A DNA stretch of 64,000 bases from NCBI RefSeq assembly GCF_001981305.1, contig NZ_MSCW01000010.1, forward strand, positions 16,188 to 80,187. Reading direction: 5' to 3'. The position numbers were made by a program, and so were the translations under genes. This stretch comes from Marinobacter lutaoensis (GTDB lineage Bacteria; Pseudomonadota; Gammaproteobacteria; Pseudomonadales; Oleiphilaceae). Shown piece after piece: positions 43,797 to 51,288 of the stretch. Positions within the stretch are counted from its first letter, which is position 1, and each line of letters starts with the position of its first letter. Below the pieces are notes generated by a model that made no database searches, was not told the origin of the DNA, and was given only the letters and a program-made list of their open reading frames with translations.

Positions 43797-45596
43797 ATGA
43801 CCGAACCCGGACCGGCCACGCCACCGCCCCACCCCCAGGGCCCACTGACCCTGCGAGGCTTGTGCGCTGCCCTGATCGCCAGCGGCGAGCTGCGGGAAAC
43901 GGATGCGGAGCGTGTATTGTCCGGTGATCTGGGCTCGGCCCCCAGGAGCACCGGCGCCGGCCGGCGCCACCCTCTGGAACGGATCGCCGAGGCGGGCCTT
44001 ACCCGCGCCCGCGACGGCCACCCTCTGGACCTGGAATCCCTGACCCAGTGGCTGGCCGACTGGGCCGGCCAACCTTACCTGCACATCGACCCCCTGCGCA
44101 TCGACACGCCGGCCATTGCCCGGGTCATGTCCTACGCCTTTGCCCAGCGTCACGGCATCCTGGCGACGGAAATCCACCCCGACCATGTCGTAATTGCCAG
44201 CGCCGATCCCTTCAAGACGGACTGGGAAAGCAACCTGCGCCAGGCGTTGCGTAAGGACATCCGCCGGGTGGTGGCCAACCCGGAGGCTATTCGTCGCTAT
44301 ACCGTCGAGTTCTACCAACTGGCCAATTCGGTCAGCAAGGCCAACGGCCAGGGCAGTACCCAGGCCGGTCAGAACATGGAGCAGCTGCTGGATCTGGGCG
44401 CCAACGAGAACCCCGACGCCAACGACCAGCACGTGGTGCGGATCGTCGACTGGCTGCTCCAGTATGCCTTCGACCAACGGGCCTCGGACATTCACATCGA
44501 ACCCCGCCGCGAGGTGACCCGGGTCCGCTTCCGGATCGACGGCGTGCTGCACAGTGTTTACGAATTTCCCGCCCAGGTGGGCGTGGCCGTCACCAGCCGT
44601 CTGAAGATTCTAGGGCGGCTGAACGTGGCGGAGAAACGCCGGCCCCAGGACGGCCGCATCAAGACCCGCAAGCCAGACAACAGCGAGGTGGAACTGCGGC
44701 TGGCCACCCTGCCCACGGCCTTTGGCGAGAAGATGGTGATGCGGATCTTCGACCCGGACGTTCTGCTGAAGTCCTACGAGCAGCTGGGGTTCGGTCGGGA
44801 AGACCGGGAGCGCTGGCAGGCGATCACCCGCCAGCCGCACGGCATCGTGCTGGTCACCGGGCCCACCGGTTCCGGCAAGACCACGACCCTCTATTCCACC
44901 CTGCGACAGATCGCCACGCCGGAACTGAACGTCTGCACCATCGAGGACCCCATTGAAATGGTGGAGCCGGCGTTTAACCAGATGCAGGTCCACCCCGGCA
45001 TCGACCTGACCTTCGCTGCCGGCGTCCGGGCCCTGCTGCGCCAGGATCCGGACATCATCATGATTGGTGAGATCCGCGATCTGGAAACTGCGGAAATGGC
45101 GGTGCAGGCCGCCCTGACCGGGCACTTGGTACTGTCGACGCTGCACACCAACGATGCGCCCAGCGCCATTACCCGCCTGATGGAACTGGGGATTGCCCCC
45201 TATCTGATCCGGTCCACCGTGCTCGGGGTGATGGCGCAACGCTTGGTGCGCACCCTCTGCCCCCACTGCAAGCAACCAGCCGCCGCGGATGAACAGGCCT
45301 GGCAGGCCCTGACCCGCCCCTGGAAAGCCCCGGCACCGGAGCGGTTCCAGCGCCCGGTCGGCTGCCTGGAATGCCGGAACACCGGATACCTCGGACGGGC
45401 CGGCGTCTACGAGATCATGACCCTCTCCAGCACCCTGCGTTCCCGGATCACCGATACTTGCGACCTGGACGAGCTGCGGATGGATGCATACAAGGAAGGC
45501 ATGAAATCGCTGCGACTCAGCGGCGCTCAAAAGGTGGCGGCCGGCCAGACCACCGTCGAGGAAATTCTTCGTGTCACGCCCGGACACCAGGGCTGA
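43797..45596 (+). CDS. GspE/PilB family secretion or pilus ATPase, stand-alone
   Basis: A 599-residue hexameric traffic ATPase. An N-terminal MshEN-like domain (about 60-160) is followed by an N2 domain with SDIHIEPRR and a C-terminal motor. The motor has Walker A GPTGSGKTTT (about residue 355), an Asp box IEDPIEM, Walker B IMIGEIRDLETAEMAVQAALTGHLVLSTLHTND with the His box, and the zinc tetracysteine CPHC...CLEC. All catalytic motifs are intact. No other pilus or type II secretion genes are present, so it must power a machine encoded elsewhere or act alone. GGAG precedes the ATG by 8 nt. Confidence 0.93.
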   Translation: MTEPGPATPPPHPQGPLTLRGLCAALIASGELRETDAERVLSGDLGSAPRSTGAGRRHPLERIAEAGLTRARDGHPLDLESLTQWLADWAGQPYLHIDPLRIDTPAIARVMSYAFAQRHGILATEIHPDHVVIASADPFKTDWESNLRQALRKDIRRVVANPEAIRRYTVEFYQLANSVSKANGQGSTQAGQNMEQLLDLGANENPDANDQHVVRIVDWLLQYAFDQRASDIHIEPRREVTRVRFRIDGVLHSVYEFPAQVGVAVTSRLKILGRLNVAEKRRPQDGRIKTRKPDNSEVELRLATLPTAFGEKMVMRIFDPDVLLKSYEQLGFGREDRERWQAITRQPHGIVLVTGPTGSGKTTTLYSTLRQIATPELNVCTIEDPIEMVEPAFNQMQVHPGIDLTFAAGVRALLRQDPDIIMIGEIRDLETAEMAVQAALTGHLVLSTLHTNDAPSAITRLMELGIAPYLIRSTVLGVMAQRLVRTLCPHCKQPAAADEQAWQALTRPWKAPAPERFQRPVGCLECRNTGYLGRAGVYEIMTLSSTLRSRITDTCDLDELRMDAYKEGMKSLRLSGAQKVAAGQTTVEEILRVTPGHQG

Positions 45597-45600
45597 ACCG

Positions 45601-46656
45601 TCACCCGCCGGGGCGCATGCCGCATTGCTCCAGCAAACGCTGCCAGGCCTGGGTGTGGTCGCCGATGGCCCGATCCAGCGCCCGCCAAAGGCTGTCCGCC
45701 GCCGTTGACGAAAGATAGCGGCGGTACCAGGGGCGGAACGTCTCGGGCATGGTATCGGCCTGTCGTTCCGCCAGTCGGGCCAACGGCCAGATGAGCGCAT
45801 CCCGGGCCCGGATGACATCGCTCAGATACGGCTGAACCCGGCCGATGTAGATTTTAAAAAACAGGCTGCGGGCAATGTCCGCCTTTGGGTTGGGACGACC
45901 ATTGAGGCACAGTGGGCGTCCCTCCAGCCGCTGCCGTACCAAGGCGGTGGCATCGTCGAGCCGGGTGACCAGTCGACTTGCCGACTGCAGCAACTGGCCG
46001 GCCCGGTAGTCCGCTTGCCAGCGTTGCAGCACCAAATCGAGGAAGTCCAGCGATACCGACAGATCCCCGGCCAGCAGCCGGGCAACCGCGGCGTCCAGTT
46101 GCCGGGCTTCCCGGCTGAGATCGGCCACCGGGTTGCCCTCTGCGGCTACCGGATAGTCCCCCTTGGACAGGGTAAACAGCGTCTCCACTTCGGCCGTGCC
46201 CCAAGTTGCGTTCCACACCGCCAGGGGCAGCGACGCACGCTTGCTGGCCACGGCCTCCGCCAGCACCGTGCGGAGGTCGTCGTCCGCCAGTGTCGGCATG
46301 CACGTCCGGGCCGCCTGAATGAAACGGAGTTCGTAACGGAGCCGGTTGGCCGGCTGCATGACCCGCCCCATGATGGAGTTGCGCTCGCCCACCACGTATT
46401 GCAGCTCGCAGCCATACAGGGACAGAAAGTCGAGCATGCCCAGCTCCAGCTCGGGCATGCTCAGGACACGATCACGCCGCCGGGGCATCTGCCGCGGCGG
46501 CGTAATGGGAGAATAATGAGGTTCAAGGTCCAGCACCCGAGCCACCCGCTCGAGGTATTCATCCATCATCGGGCGGGCGTCGTTGAAGGGCTGACAGGCC
46601 GCCAGCAGCGGCAGGCACAGACACAGCCACCACCGACGGCCCCGGACGGCGGCCAC
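45601..46656 (-). CDS. DUF3080 family lipoprotein
   Basis: A 351-residue lipoprotein. The GTG start at 46656 follows AAGGAGG at a spacing of 8 nt and yields a compact lipoprotein signal (RRWWLCLCLPLLAAC). A GTG 33 nt upstream, coupled to the mtnC stop, is less likely. The mature protein is helical with LELGMLDFLSLYGCELQYVVGERNS, the family's conserved block. DUF3080 has no assigned function. It follows mtnC by 29 nt on the same strand and its stop is 4 nt from the end of the convergent ATPase gene. Confidence 0.82.
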   Translation of the reverse strand: MAAVRGRRWWLCLCLPLLAACQPFNDARPMMDEYLERVARVLDLEPHYSPITPPRQMPRRRDRVLSMPELELGMLDFLSLYGCELQYVVGERNSIMGRVMQPANRLRYELRFIQAARTCMPTLADDDLRTVLAEAVASKRASLPLAVWNATWGTAEVETLFTLSKGDYPVAAEGNPVADLSREARQLDAAVARLLAGDLSVSLDFLDLVLQRWQADYRAGQLLQSASRLVTRLDDATALVRQRLEGRPLCLNGRPNPKADIARSLFFKIYIGRVQPYLSDVIRARDALIWPLARLAERQADTMPETFRPWYRRYLSSTAADSLWRALDRAIGDHTQAWQRLLEQCGMRPGG

Positions 46657-46685
46657 AGGCGTTCCTCCTTGCGGATAGGCGGGAA

Positions 46686-47375
46686 TCACCGCGCCCTGAG
46701 CAGCGTATCCACCTCGGCAAAATCCCGGGCGACAAAACGCGACGTCCGGGGCGGATCGCCGTCCCGGACCAACCAGGCGGTTCTCATCCCCGCTGACTCC
46801 GCCGCTTCCAGCTCGTCTTCCACGTCCGACAGGAACAGTACGGTGGCCGGCTCCACCCCCAGTTCTTCCAGAATGGCGCGGTAGGAATCGGCCTCCTTCT
46901 TACCCCCTATCCGGGTATCGAAATAACCGGAGAAGAACGGCGTGAAGTCCCCTTCTGTGGTGTGCCCGAACAGCAGCTTCTGAGCCTGAACCGAGCCAGA
47001 GGAATAGACGAACAGGCGCAAGCCTCGATCGTGCCAGCGCTGCAGGTAATCCGCGGCGTCCGGGTAAATGTGCCCTTTCAGCTCACCGGTCCGGTAACCG
47101 TCCTCCCAGACCTGCCCCTGCAGGGCTTTCAGCGGTGTCGACTTGCGGTCTTCCCGGATCCACTGCTGCAACACCGCCACCAGCGCATCCAGATCGTCCC
47201 GGTCGACACCGCTCTGCTCGGCCACGGCATCCAGCTGCTCCGCCACCCCCGGCTCCCCGGCATTGGCGCGGACGTACGCCGGCAAGTGCTGGGCGGCATA
47301 GGGGAAAAGTACGTCATGCACGAACGAAATCGAGCTGGTGGTGCCCTCAATGTCGGTCAGAATCACCCGGATCAT
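46686..47375 (-). CDS. mtnC: Acireductone synthase (enolase-phosphatase E1)
   Basis: HAD-family bifunctional enolase/phosphatase of 229 residues that makes acireductone in the methionine salvage pathway. HAD motif I is ILTDIEGTTSSISFVHDVLFPYA. Motif II is FVYSSGSVQAQKLLFGHT. YFDTRIGGKKEADSY and the motif III region LFLSDVEDELEAAESAGM follow. The ATG at 47375 is preceded by GGAGG and overlaps the mtnD stop by 4 nt. Third gene of mtnB-mtnD-mtnC. Confidence 0.96.
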   Translation of the reverse strand: MIRVILTDIEGTTSSISFVHDVLFPYAAQHLPAYVRANAGEPGVAEQLDAVAEQSGVDRDDLDALVAVLQQWIREDRKSTPLKALQGQVWEDGYRTGELKGHIYPDAADYLQRWHDRGLRLFVYSSGSVQAQKLLFGHTTEGDFTPFFSGYFDTRIGGKKEADSYRAILEELGVEPATVLFLSDVEDELEAAESAGMRTAWLVRDGDPPRTSRFVARDFAEVDTLLRAR

Positions 47376-47932
47376 CCGCTCGCCTCCACCAGTGTCTCGT
47401 AACGGGGCAACCGCGCGGCGATGTCCTCGCCGGTGAAGTCCGCGACCCATCCCTCGGGGTTGGTGAACAAGCGGATGCAGGTGAAGTCCGGCTCGGGCCC
47501 CATGTCAAACCAGTGCGGAGTCCCGTCCGGCACGCTGATCAGGTCGTTCTGCTGGCACAGCAGGGCATAGACCCGGTCCCCCAGGTGCAGGTAGAACAGC
47601 CCCTGGCCACGGACGAAGAAGCGGACTTCGTCCTCGCTGTGGGTGTGTTCGTCCAGAAATTTCTGGCGCAGGGCATCCTTCTGGGGATGGTCCGCGGTCA
47701 GGCTGACCACGTCCGCGGTCTGGAAGCCGCACTCGGCCTTCAGGCGCGCCACCTCGTCCCGATACGCGGACAGGATCGCCTCCTGGGAAGCCGCCGCCGG
47801 CAGTTCCCGGGTTGGCCACTGCTCGAAGCGCACGCCATGGGGTGCCAGCAGGTCCCGGATCCGCTCCGGGTTCTCGGTGACGGACTCCGGGGACTCCGGC
47901 CGGCTGGGATCAAAGATGCTCAGGGTGGTCAT
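47372..47932 (-). CDS. mtnD: Acireductone dioxygenase
   Basis: Cupin-fold metalloenzyme of 186 residues. It oxidises acireductone to the keto acid precursor of methionine (Fe form) or off-pathway products (Ni form). The metal ligands are in HTHSEDEVRFFVRGQG, with the later His in DLISVPDGTPHWFDMG. FTCIRLFTNPEGWVADFTG is typical of the C-terminus. Overlaps with mtnB and mtnC are both 4 nt, so translation is coupled through the operon. Confidence 0.97.
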   Translation of the reverse strand: MTTLSIFDPSRPESPESVTENPERIRDLLAPHGVRFEQWPTRELPAAASQEAILSAYRDEVARLKAECGFQTADVVSLTADHPQKDALRQKFLDEHTHSEDEVRFFVRGQGLFYLHLGDRVYALLCQQNDLISVPDGTPHWFDMGPEPDFTCIRLFTNPEGWVADFTGEDIAARLPRYETLVEASG

Positions 47933-48555
47933 GGGCGAACCCTCATGGTTTCCAGTTCACATTCAAAGAGAAATTCGAAGGCCTCGACATGGCGCAGGCA
48001 GTCGTCCATGGTCCGGCCCCAGGTATACAGGCCATGGCCGCGGATGAGATAACCCGGCTGTTCCGGGTGCGCCCGGAACCAGGCCCGAGTCTGTTCGGCC
48101 AGGGCGTCGATATCCTGGCTATTGTCGAACACCGGAACCTGAACGCGCCCTTCGTGGGTATCGACACCGACAAAGGCTTTCTGCAGTTCGTACCCTTCCA
48201 GTGTCAGGGGCTGTCCCGGCGGCAACAGGCAGCTCAGAACCGTCGCTTTCACCGAATGAGTGTGCAGCACCGCGCCCACCTCGGGGAACAGCTCGTAGAG
48301 CACGGTATGGAGCCGGGTTTCCGCCGACGAGCGGCACTGGCTCTGTACCGGACGTCCGGCCAGGTCCACGACCATGACATCGCCGGCCCCCAGCCGCCCC
48401 TTGTGGCGCCCGGACACGGTAATGGCGATGTGCCGCTCATCGATGCGGGCGGAATAATTGCTGCTCGTCGCCGGAGACCAGCCCCGTTGGTACAGGAATC
48501 GGCCGGCCTCAACAATGGCGTCGGCGGCGACGGCGTAGCGGGTAACATCAAACAC
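47929..48555 (-). CDS. mtnB: Methylthioribulose-1-phosphate dehydratase
   Basis: Zinc-dependent class II aldolase-fold dehydratase of methionine salvage, 208 residues long. Landmarks are YQRGWSPATSSNYSARID, HKGRLGAGDVMVVDL, the zinc ligands in VLHTHSVKATVLS and the C-terminal His in IRGHGLYTWGRTMDDCLRHVEAFEFLFECEL. It starts at GTG 48555 with GGAGAG 5 nt upstream, the usual family length. First gene of the operon, with a predicted promoter ending inside xdhC. Confidence 0.96.
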   Translation of the reverse strand: MFDVTRYAVAADAIVEAGRFLYQRGWSPATSSNYSARIDERHIAITVSGRHKGRLGAGDVMVVDLAGRPVQSQCRSSAETRLHTVLYELFPEVGAVLHTHSVKATVLSCLLPPGQPLTLEGYELQKAFVGVDTHEGRVQVPVFDNSQDIDALAEQTRAWFRAHPEQPGYLIRGHGLYTWGRTMDDCLRHVEAFEFLFECELETMRVRP

Positions 48556-48616
48556 GGTAGCTCTCCAGAACCAGATAGCGGGCCGCGATCGGGAGACCAC
48601 GCCCTTGCCTGCCGCC

Positions 48617-48645
48617 ATTATAGGGCCGCCGGGTTCACCCGCAAA
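48617..48645 (-). promoter_or_regulatory. Predicted sigma-70 promoter of mtnBDC
   Basis: A consensus -10, TATAAT on the minus strand (complement at 48617-48622), overlaps the xdhC stop. A -35-like TTTGCG (complement at 48640-48645) is exactly 17 bp away. It gives a leader of about 55 nt. No SAM-riboswitch-like structure is evident in that length. Confidence 0.65.
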
Positions 48646-49598
48646 TCATGACGTGCGGCAATCAGGTCCGCCACAATGGCAATGGCGATTTCCGCCGGCG
48701 TCTTGCTGGGAATGTCGACGCCCACGGGTGCCTTCAGCCGTGCCACCGTCTCGGGTGCCAGGCCCAGCGCCAACAGCCGGGCCCTCCGTGCCTCAGTGGT
48801 GACGCGCGAGCCCATGGCTCCGACGTAGAAGGCGGGAGACGGCAGGGCGGCCATCAAGCCCAGATCGTCCACCCTGGGATCATGGGCCAGGGCCAGAACC
48901 GCGCACCAGCGATCCTGAAAGGCTTCGGCCACCAGGTCATCCGGCAGCCGGCGCAGCAACGGTATGTGGCCGTGGGACCAGCCGTCGGCAAATGCCTGTC
49001 GGGGTTCGCACAGGGTCACCGAAAATTCCGCCGCCAAGGCGAACTCGGCCACATACCGGGCGACCTCGCCGGCACCGATCAGCAGCACCCGACAGTCGGG
49101 TTGCAGATTATGGCGCAGCCACCGGCCATCGAACGCCAGCCGCTCGCGGGGCCGGCGCTCCGGTTCCGACAGCCGCCGTTCGCCGTCAAGACTGACCGCC
49201 CGCAGTACCGGCCGCCGTTCATGCAGGGCCGTCAGTAAGGCCTGCACATGGCCCAGGTCCCCGGTCGGTGACAGCGGCTCGACCAGCAGCCGGATGTGGC
49301 CACCGCACGGCAACCGGAAGCGGGTCCGATCCGGCTCGCGAATGCCGTAATCCAGCAGCCACGGCCGGTCGGGACAGTCCGACGCCCCCTGTCGCAACAG
49401 GCTTTCCTCGAGACAGCCCCCCGACACCGAACCACTCCACTCACCCCGGTCGGAGATGGCCAGCCACGCGCCTTGCGGACGGGGCGAGGAGCCCCAGGTC
49501 GCCACCACCGTGGCCAGCCAGGCCCGCTGCCCCTGACTGAGCCAGCGAGCCAGGTCGGCAATGACGGAGACCGGCCCCGCCCGCTCCAGCTCAGGCAT
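48618..49598 (-). CDS. XdhC/CoxI family protein
   Basis: A 326-residue protein with an N-terminal XdhC_CoxI domain (WLATVVATWGSSPRPQGAWLAISDRGEWSGSVSGGCLEESLL) and a C-terminal Rossmann XdhC_C domain (RVLLIGAGEVARYVAEFA, then FYVGAMGSRVTTEARRARLLALG and VGVDIPSKTPAEIAIAIVADLIAARH). XdhC-type proteins sulfurate and insert the molybdenum cofactor into xanthine dehydrogenase-family enzymes. Its own target, encoded just upstream, is decayed, leaving an apparently intact chaperone. The start overlaps the last 8 nt of the iorB remnant. Confidence 0.88.
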   Translation of the reverse strand: MPELERAGPVSVIADLARWLSQGQRAWLATVVATWGSSPRPQGAWLAISDRGEWSGSVSGGCLEESLLRQGASDCPDRPWLLDYGIREPDRTRFRLPCGGHIRLLVEPLSPTGDLGHVQALLTALHERRPVLRAVSLDGERRLSEPERRPRERLAFDGRWLRHNLQPDCRVLLIGAGEVARYVAEFALAAEFSVTLCEPRQAFADGWSHGHIPLLRRLPDDLVAEAFQDRWCAVLALAHDPRVDDLGLMAALPSPAFYVGAMGSRVTTEARRARLLALGLAPETVARLKAPVGVDIPSKTPAEIAIAIVADLIAARHDLRVNPAAL

Positions 49599-50024
49599 CG
49601 GCCCGCAGCGGCAGCGACCGCTGGCGTTTACCGGTGAGCGCGAACAGGGCGTTGCCCAAAGCGGGAATAACCGGGGGGACGCCCGGCTCCCCCACCCCGG
49701 TCGGGGGCTCGCCCCTGTCGAGTATCGACACCGTGACCCGGGGCCGCTCGTCATGGCGCAGTAACCGGTAGTCGTGGAAATTGCTCTGCTGTGCCTGCCC
49801 CCGCACCCGGGTGATGTTGCCATGCAGCGCCGCCGTCAAACCAAACACAATGCCCCCTCGATCTGGTCCTCCGCCAGGGCGTAGGCCAGCTCATCCATGA
49901 AGGTTTCCACCGCGAAGCCGTTGTGGGAGTACCCCACCGAACGCCACCAAGTAATGGGAACGCCGGGATCGACGTGAGTGTGCCGGATGTCGATGTGCGG
50001 CACCTGATAGGGGTAGTCGACCGC
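49591..50024 (-). pseudogene. Remnant of IorB-type molybdopterin oxidoreductase large subunit
   Basis: Two pieces of an isoquinoline 1-oxidoreductase/aldehyde oxidase beta-type subunit (normally about 700 residues or more). The upstream piece ([30 protein letters not shown]) is from the middle of the protein. It joins directly to QIEG, near the C-terminus, so hundreds of residues are missing. At a run of five C bases (49853-49857) one base is lost. The frame then shifts, and the true C-terminus continues in another frame ([42 protein letters not shown]). The catalytic Glu is in GVGEPG, but the molybdopterin-binding body is gone, so it cannot be an enzyme. Confidence 0.85.
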
Positions 50025-50276
50025 GCCCTCGATGGCCTCGATCATCCGGCCGTAGGTACCACAGCGACACAGATTGCCCGACATCACCGTGGCAATGTCC
50101 TCCCGGCTGGGTGCGGGATTGGTGGCCAGCAGGTGCGCGGCGGTCATCAGCTGGCCGGACTGGCAGTACCCGCACTGTGGTACGGAATGCTCGATCCAGG
50201 CCTGCTGCAGGGGATGCAGCCGGTCATCCCGGGACAGCCCCTCAACGGTGGTCACCGCCGAACCCGTCGCACCCAT
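50025..50276 (-). pseudogene. Remnant of IorA-type [2Fe-2S] subunit, fused in frame to the iorB remnant
   Basis: The C-terminal half of a two-cluster [2Fe-2S] subunit. VTTVEGLS, then [34 protein letters not shown] and [18 protein letters not shown] carry all four Cys of the second cluster (about residues 35, 38, 70 and 72 of the open frame). The N-terminal plant-ferredoxin-like domain of about 70 residues is missing. The frame runs on in phase into the iorB middle fragment, giving an open frame of 146 codons that starts at an ATG 2 nt after the lipoprotein stop and has no ribosome site. Most likely debris of repeated deletion. Confidence 0.82.
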
Positions 50277-50278
50277 AT

Positions 50279-50473
50279 TTACTTGATGATTTCCTTGCCG
50301 TCCTGGTTTACCCAGATCTTGCGCTCACCGTTTTCCAGCCGGCCATTGCTGTTCCAGATTTCCCGATCTTCAGTGGTTCGCCCCAGTTTTCCGTTGTCGT
50401 CCCAGATCACGCGGTCCTGACAGCCCGCCAGAGCGACCACGGCCAATACCACTACTCCCAGGGTTCTGAGCAC
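50279..50473 (-). CDS. Small lipoprotein with W-x2-NG repeats
   Basis: A 64-residue lipoprotein. The GTG at 50473 was chosen because AGGAGG lies 6 nt upstream and the signal is then compact ([16 protein letters not shown], lipobox LAGC). The mature 45 residues are three degenerate units, each starting Ile-Trp and carrying Asn/Asp-Gly: [30 protein letters not shown] and [12 protein letters not shown]. They resemble short MORN- or toxin-antitoxin-like beta-hairpin repeats, but I assign no family. It lies between the Smr gene and the iorA remnant. Confidence 0.6.
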   Translation of the reverse strand: MLRTLGVVVLAVVALAGCQDRVIWDDNGKLGRTTEDREIWNSNGRLENGERKIWVNQDGKEIIK

Positions 50474-50538
50474 ACTTACCTCCTGATATTCACGATGAAA
50501 TTCCGGCATCTGCCTGCCGGGCGTTGATAAACCGGCGC

Positions 50539-51120
50539 CTAGCGGCTGCCGTGAAGCTCACGATTGTGCTGCTTGTCCCGTTCACTTTTTCGAACCATGA
50601 CATAGACCGCCCCGGTCCCGCCATGGTGCTTTTGGGCCGAATGAAAGGCCAGCACCGCATCCAGCTCGGTCAACCACTTGGCGAGGTAACTCTTAAGCTG
50701 GGCAATGCCGTCAGGGTTCCGCTCGCCCTTGCCATGCAGGATGATCACCGAGCGGAGACCGTAGCGAACACAATCGTTAATGAAATCGAACACTTCCTTT
50801 CTGGCCTGGGCCACGGTCATGCGGTGCAGGTCCAGGCGCGCTTCGATGGGATACTGGCCCAGGCGCAGCTTGCGGAACACGCCATGCTGGACGCCCGGCC
50901 GCTGCCAGCTGAGAATGTCATGGGCCCCGAGCGGCTCCACGACGTCCGCGGTCAGCGGGTTGCGATCCAGGGCCGGCGCCGCCACGGCGGACCGCTGCCG
51001 CTCCAGGTGACCCGGCGTCAGCTCCCGTGGCACCGGAGTCTCGACTCGGTTAGGCTTGCGGATACGCCGGACGCCCTTCATCTCTTCCAGGAAAGCCAGG
51101 CGCTCTTCTTTACTGGTCAT
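50539..51120 (-). CDS. Smr domain protein (SmrA-like endonuclease candidate)
   Basis: A 193-residue protein with a charged N-terminal half and a C-terminal Smr domain: LDLHRMTVAQARKEVFDFINDC, VIILHGKGERNPDG with the HGKG motif, and HGGTGAVYVMVRKSE. Stand-alone Smr proteins nick DNA or cleave RNA; the LDLH and HGKG motifs are intact here. It is divergent from the DUF294 protein. A 65-nt gap separates its stop from the small lipoprotein. Confidence 0.9.
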   Translation of the reverse strand: MTSKEERLAFLEEMKGVRRIRKPNRVETPVPRELTPGHLERQRSAVAAPALDRNPLTADVVEPLGAHDILSWQRPGVQHGVFRKLRLGQYPIEARLDLHRMTVAQARKEVFDFINDCVRYGLRSVIILHGKGERNPDGIAQLKSYLAKWLTELDAVLAFHSAQKHHGGTGAVYVMVRKSERDKQHNRELHGSR

Positions 51121-51230
51121 GGTTTGCTTCGTTCGATACCAATGGATGCCAGCACTTTACCACCGGCCCGATTTGCCTTAAAGAAGCGGCATCGGCAGCT
51201 CTGCCTGCGACCAAGATCGTAGGGCCCCGC

Positions 51231-51250
51231 CGGGGGCCCTGGACTACACT
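51231..51250. repeat. GGGCCC hairpin in the Smr-DUF294 divergent region
   Basis: AGGGCCCC (51231-51238) pairs with GGGGCCCT (51243-51250) across a 4-nt loop, 38 bp before the DUF294 ATG. A TACACT -10-like element follows at once, the same word found in the purN-DUF3108 hairpin. The remaining 110 bp of the gap shows nothing recognisable. Confidence 0.4.
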
Positions 51251-51288
51251 CAGGCAGACAACAAGAACGATACGATGGACCTCCAACA

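Noticed and set aside
48556..48616. SAM-responsive riboswitch in the mtn leader
   Set aside because: The predicted leader of about 55 nt is too short and shows no matching stems.
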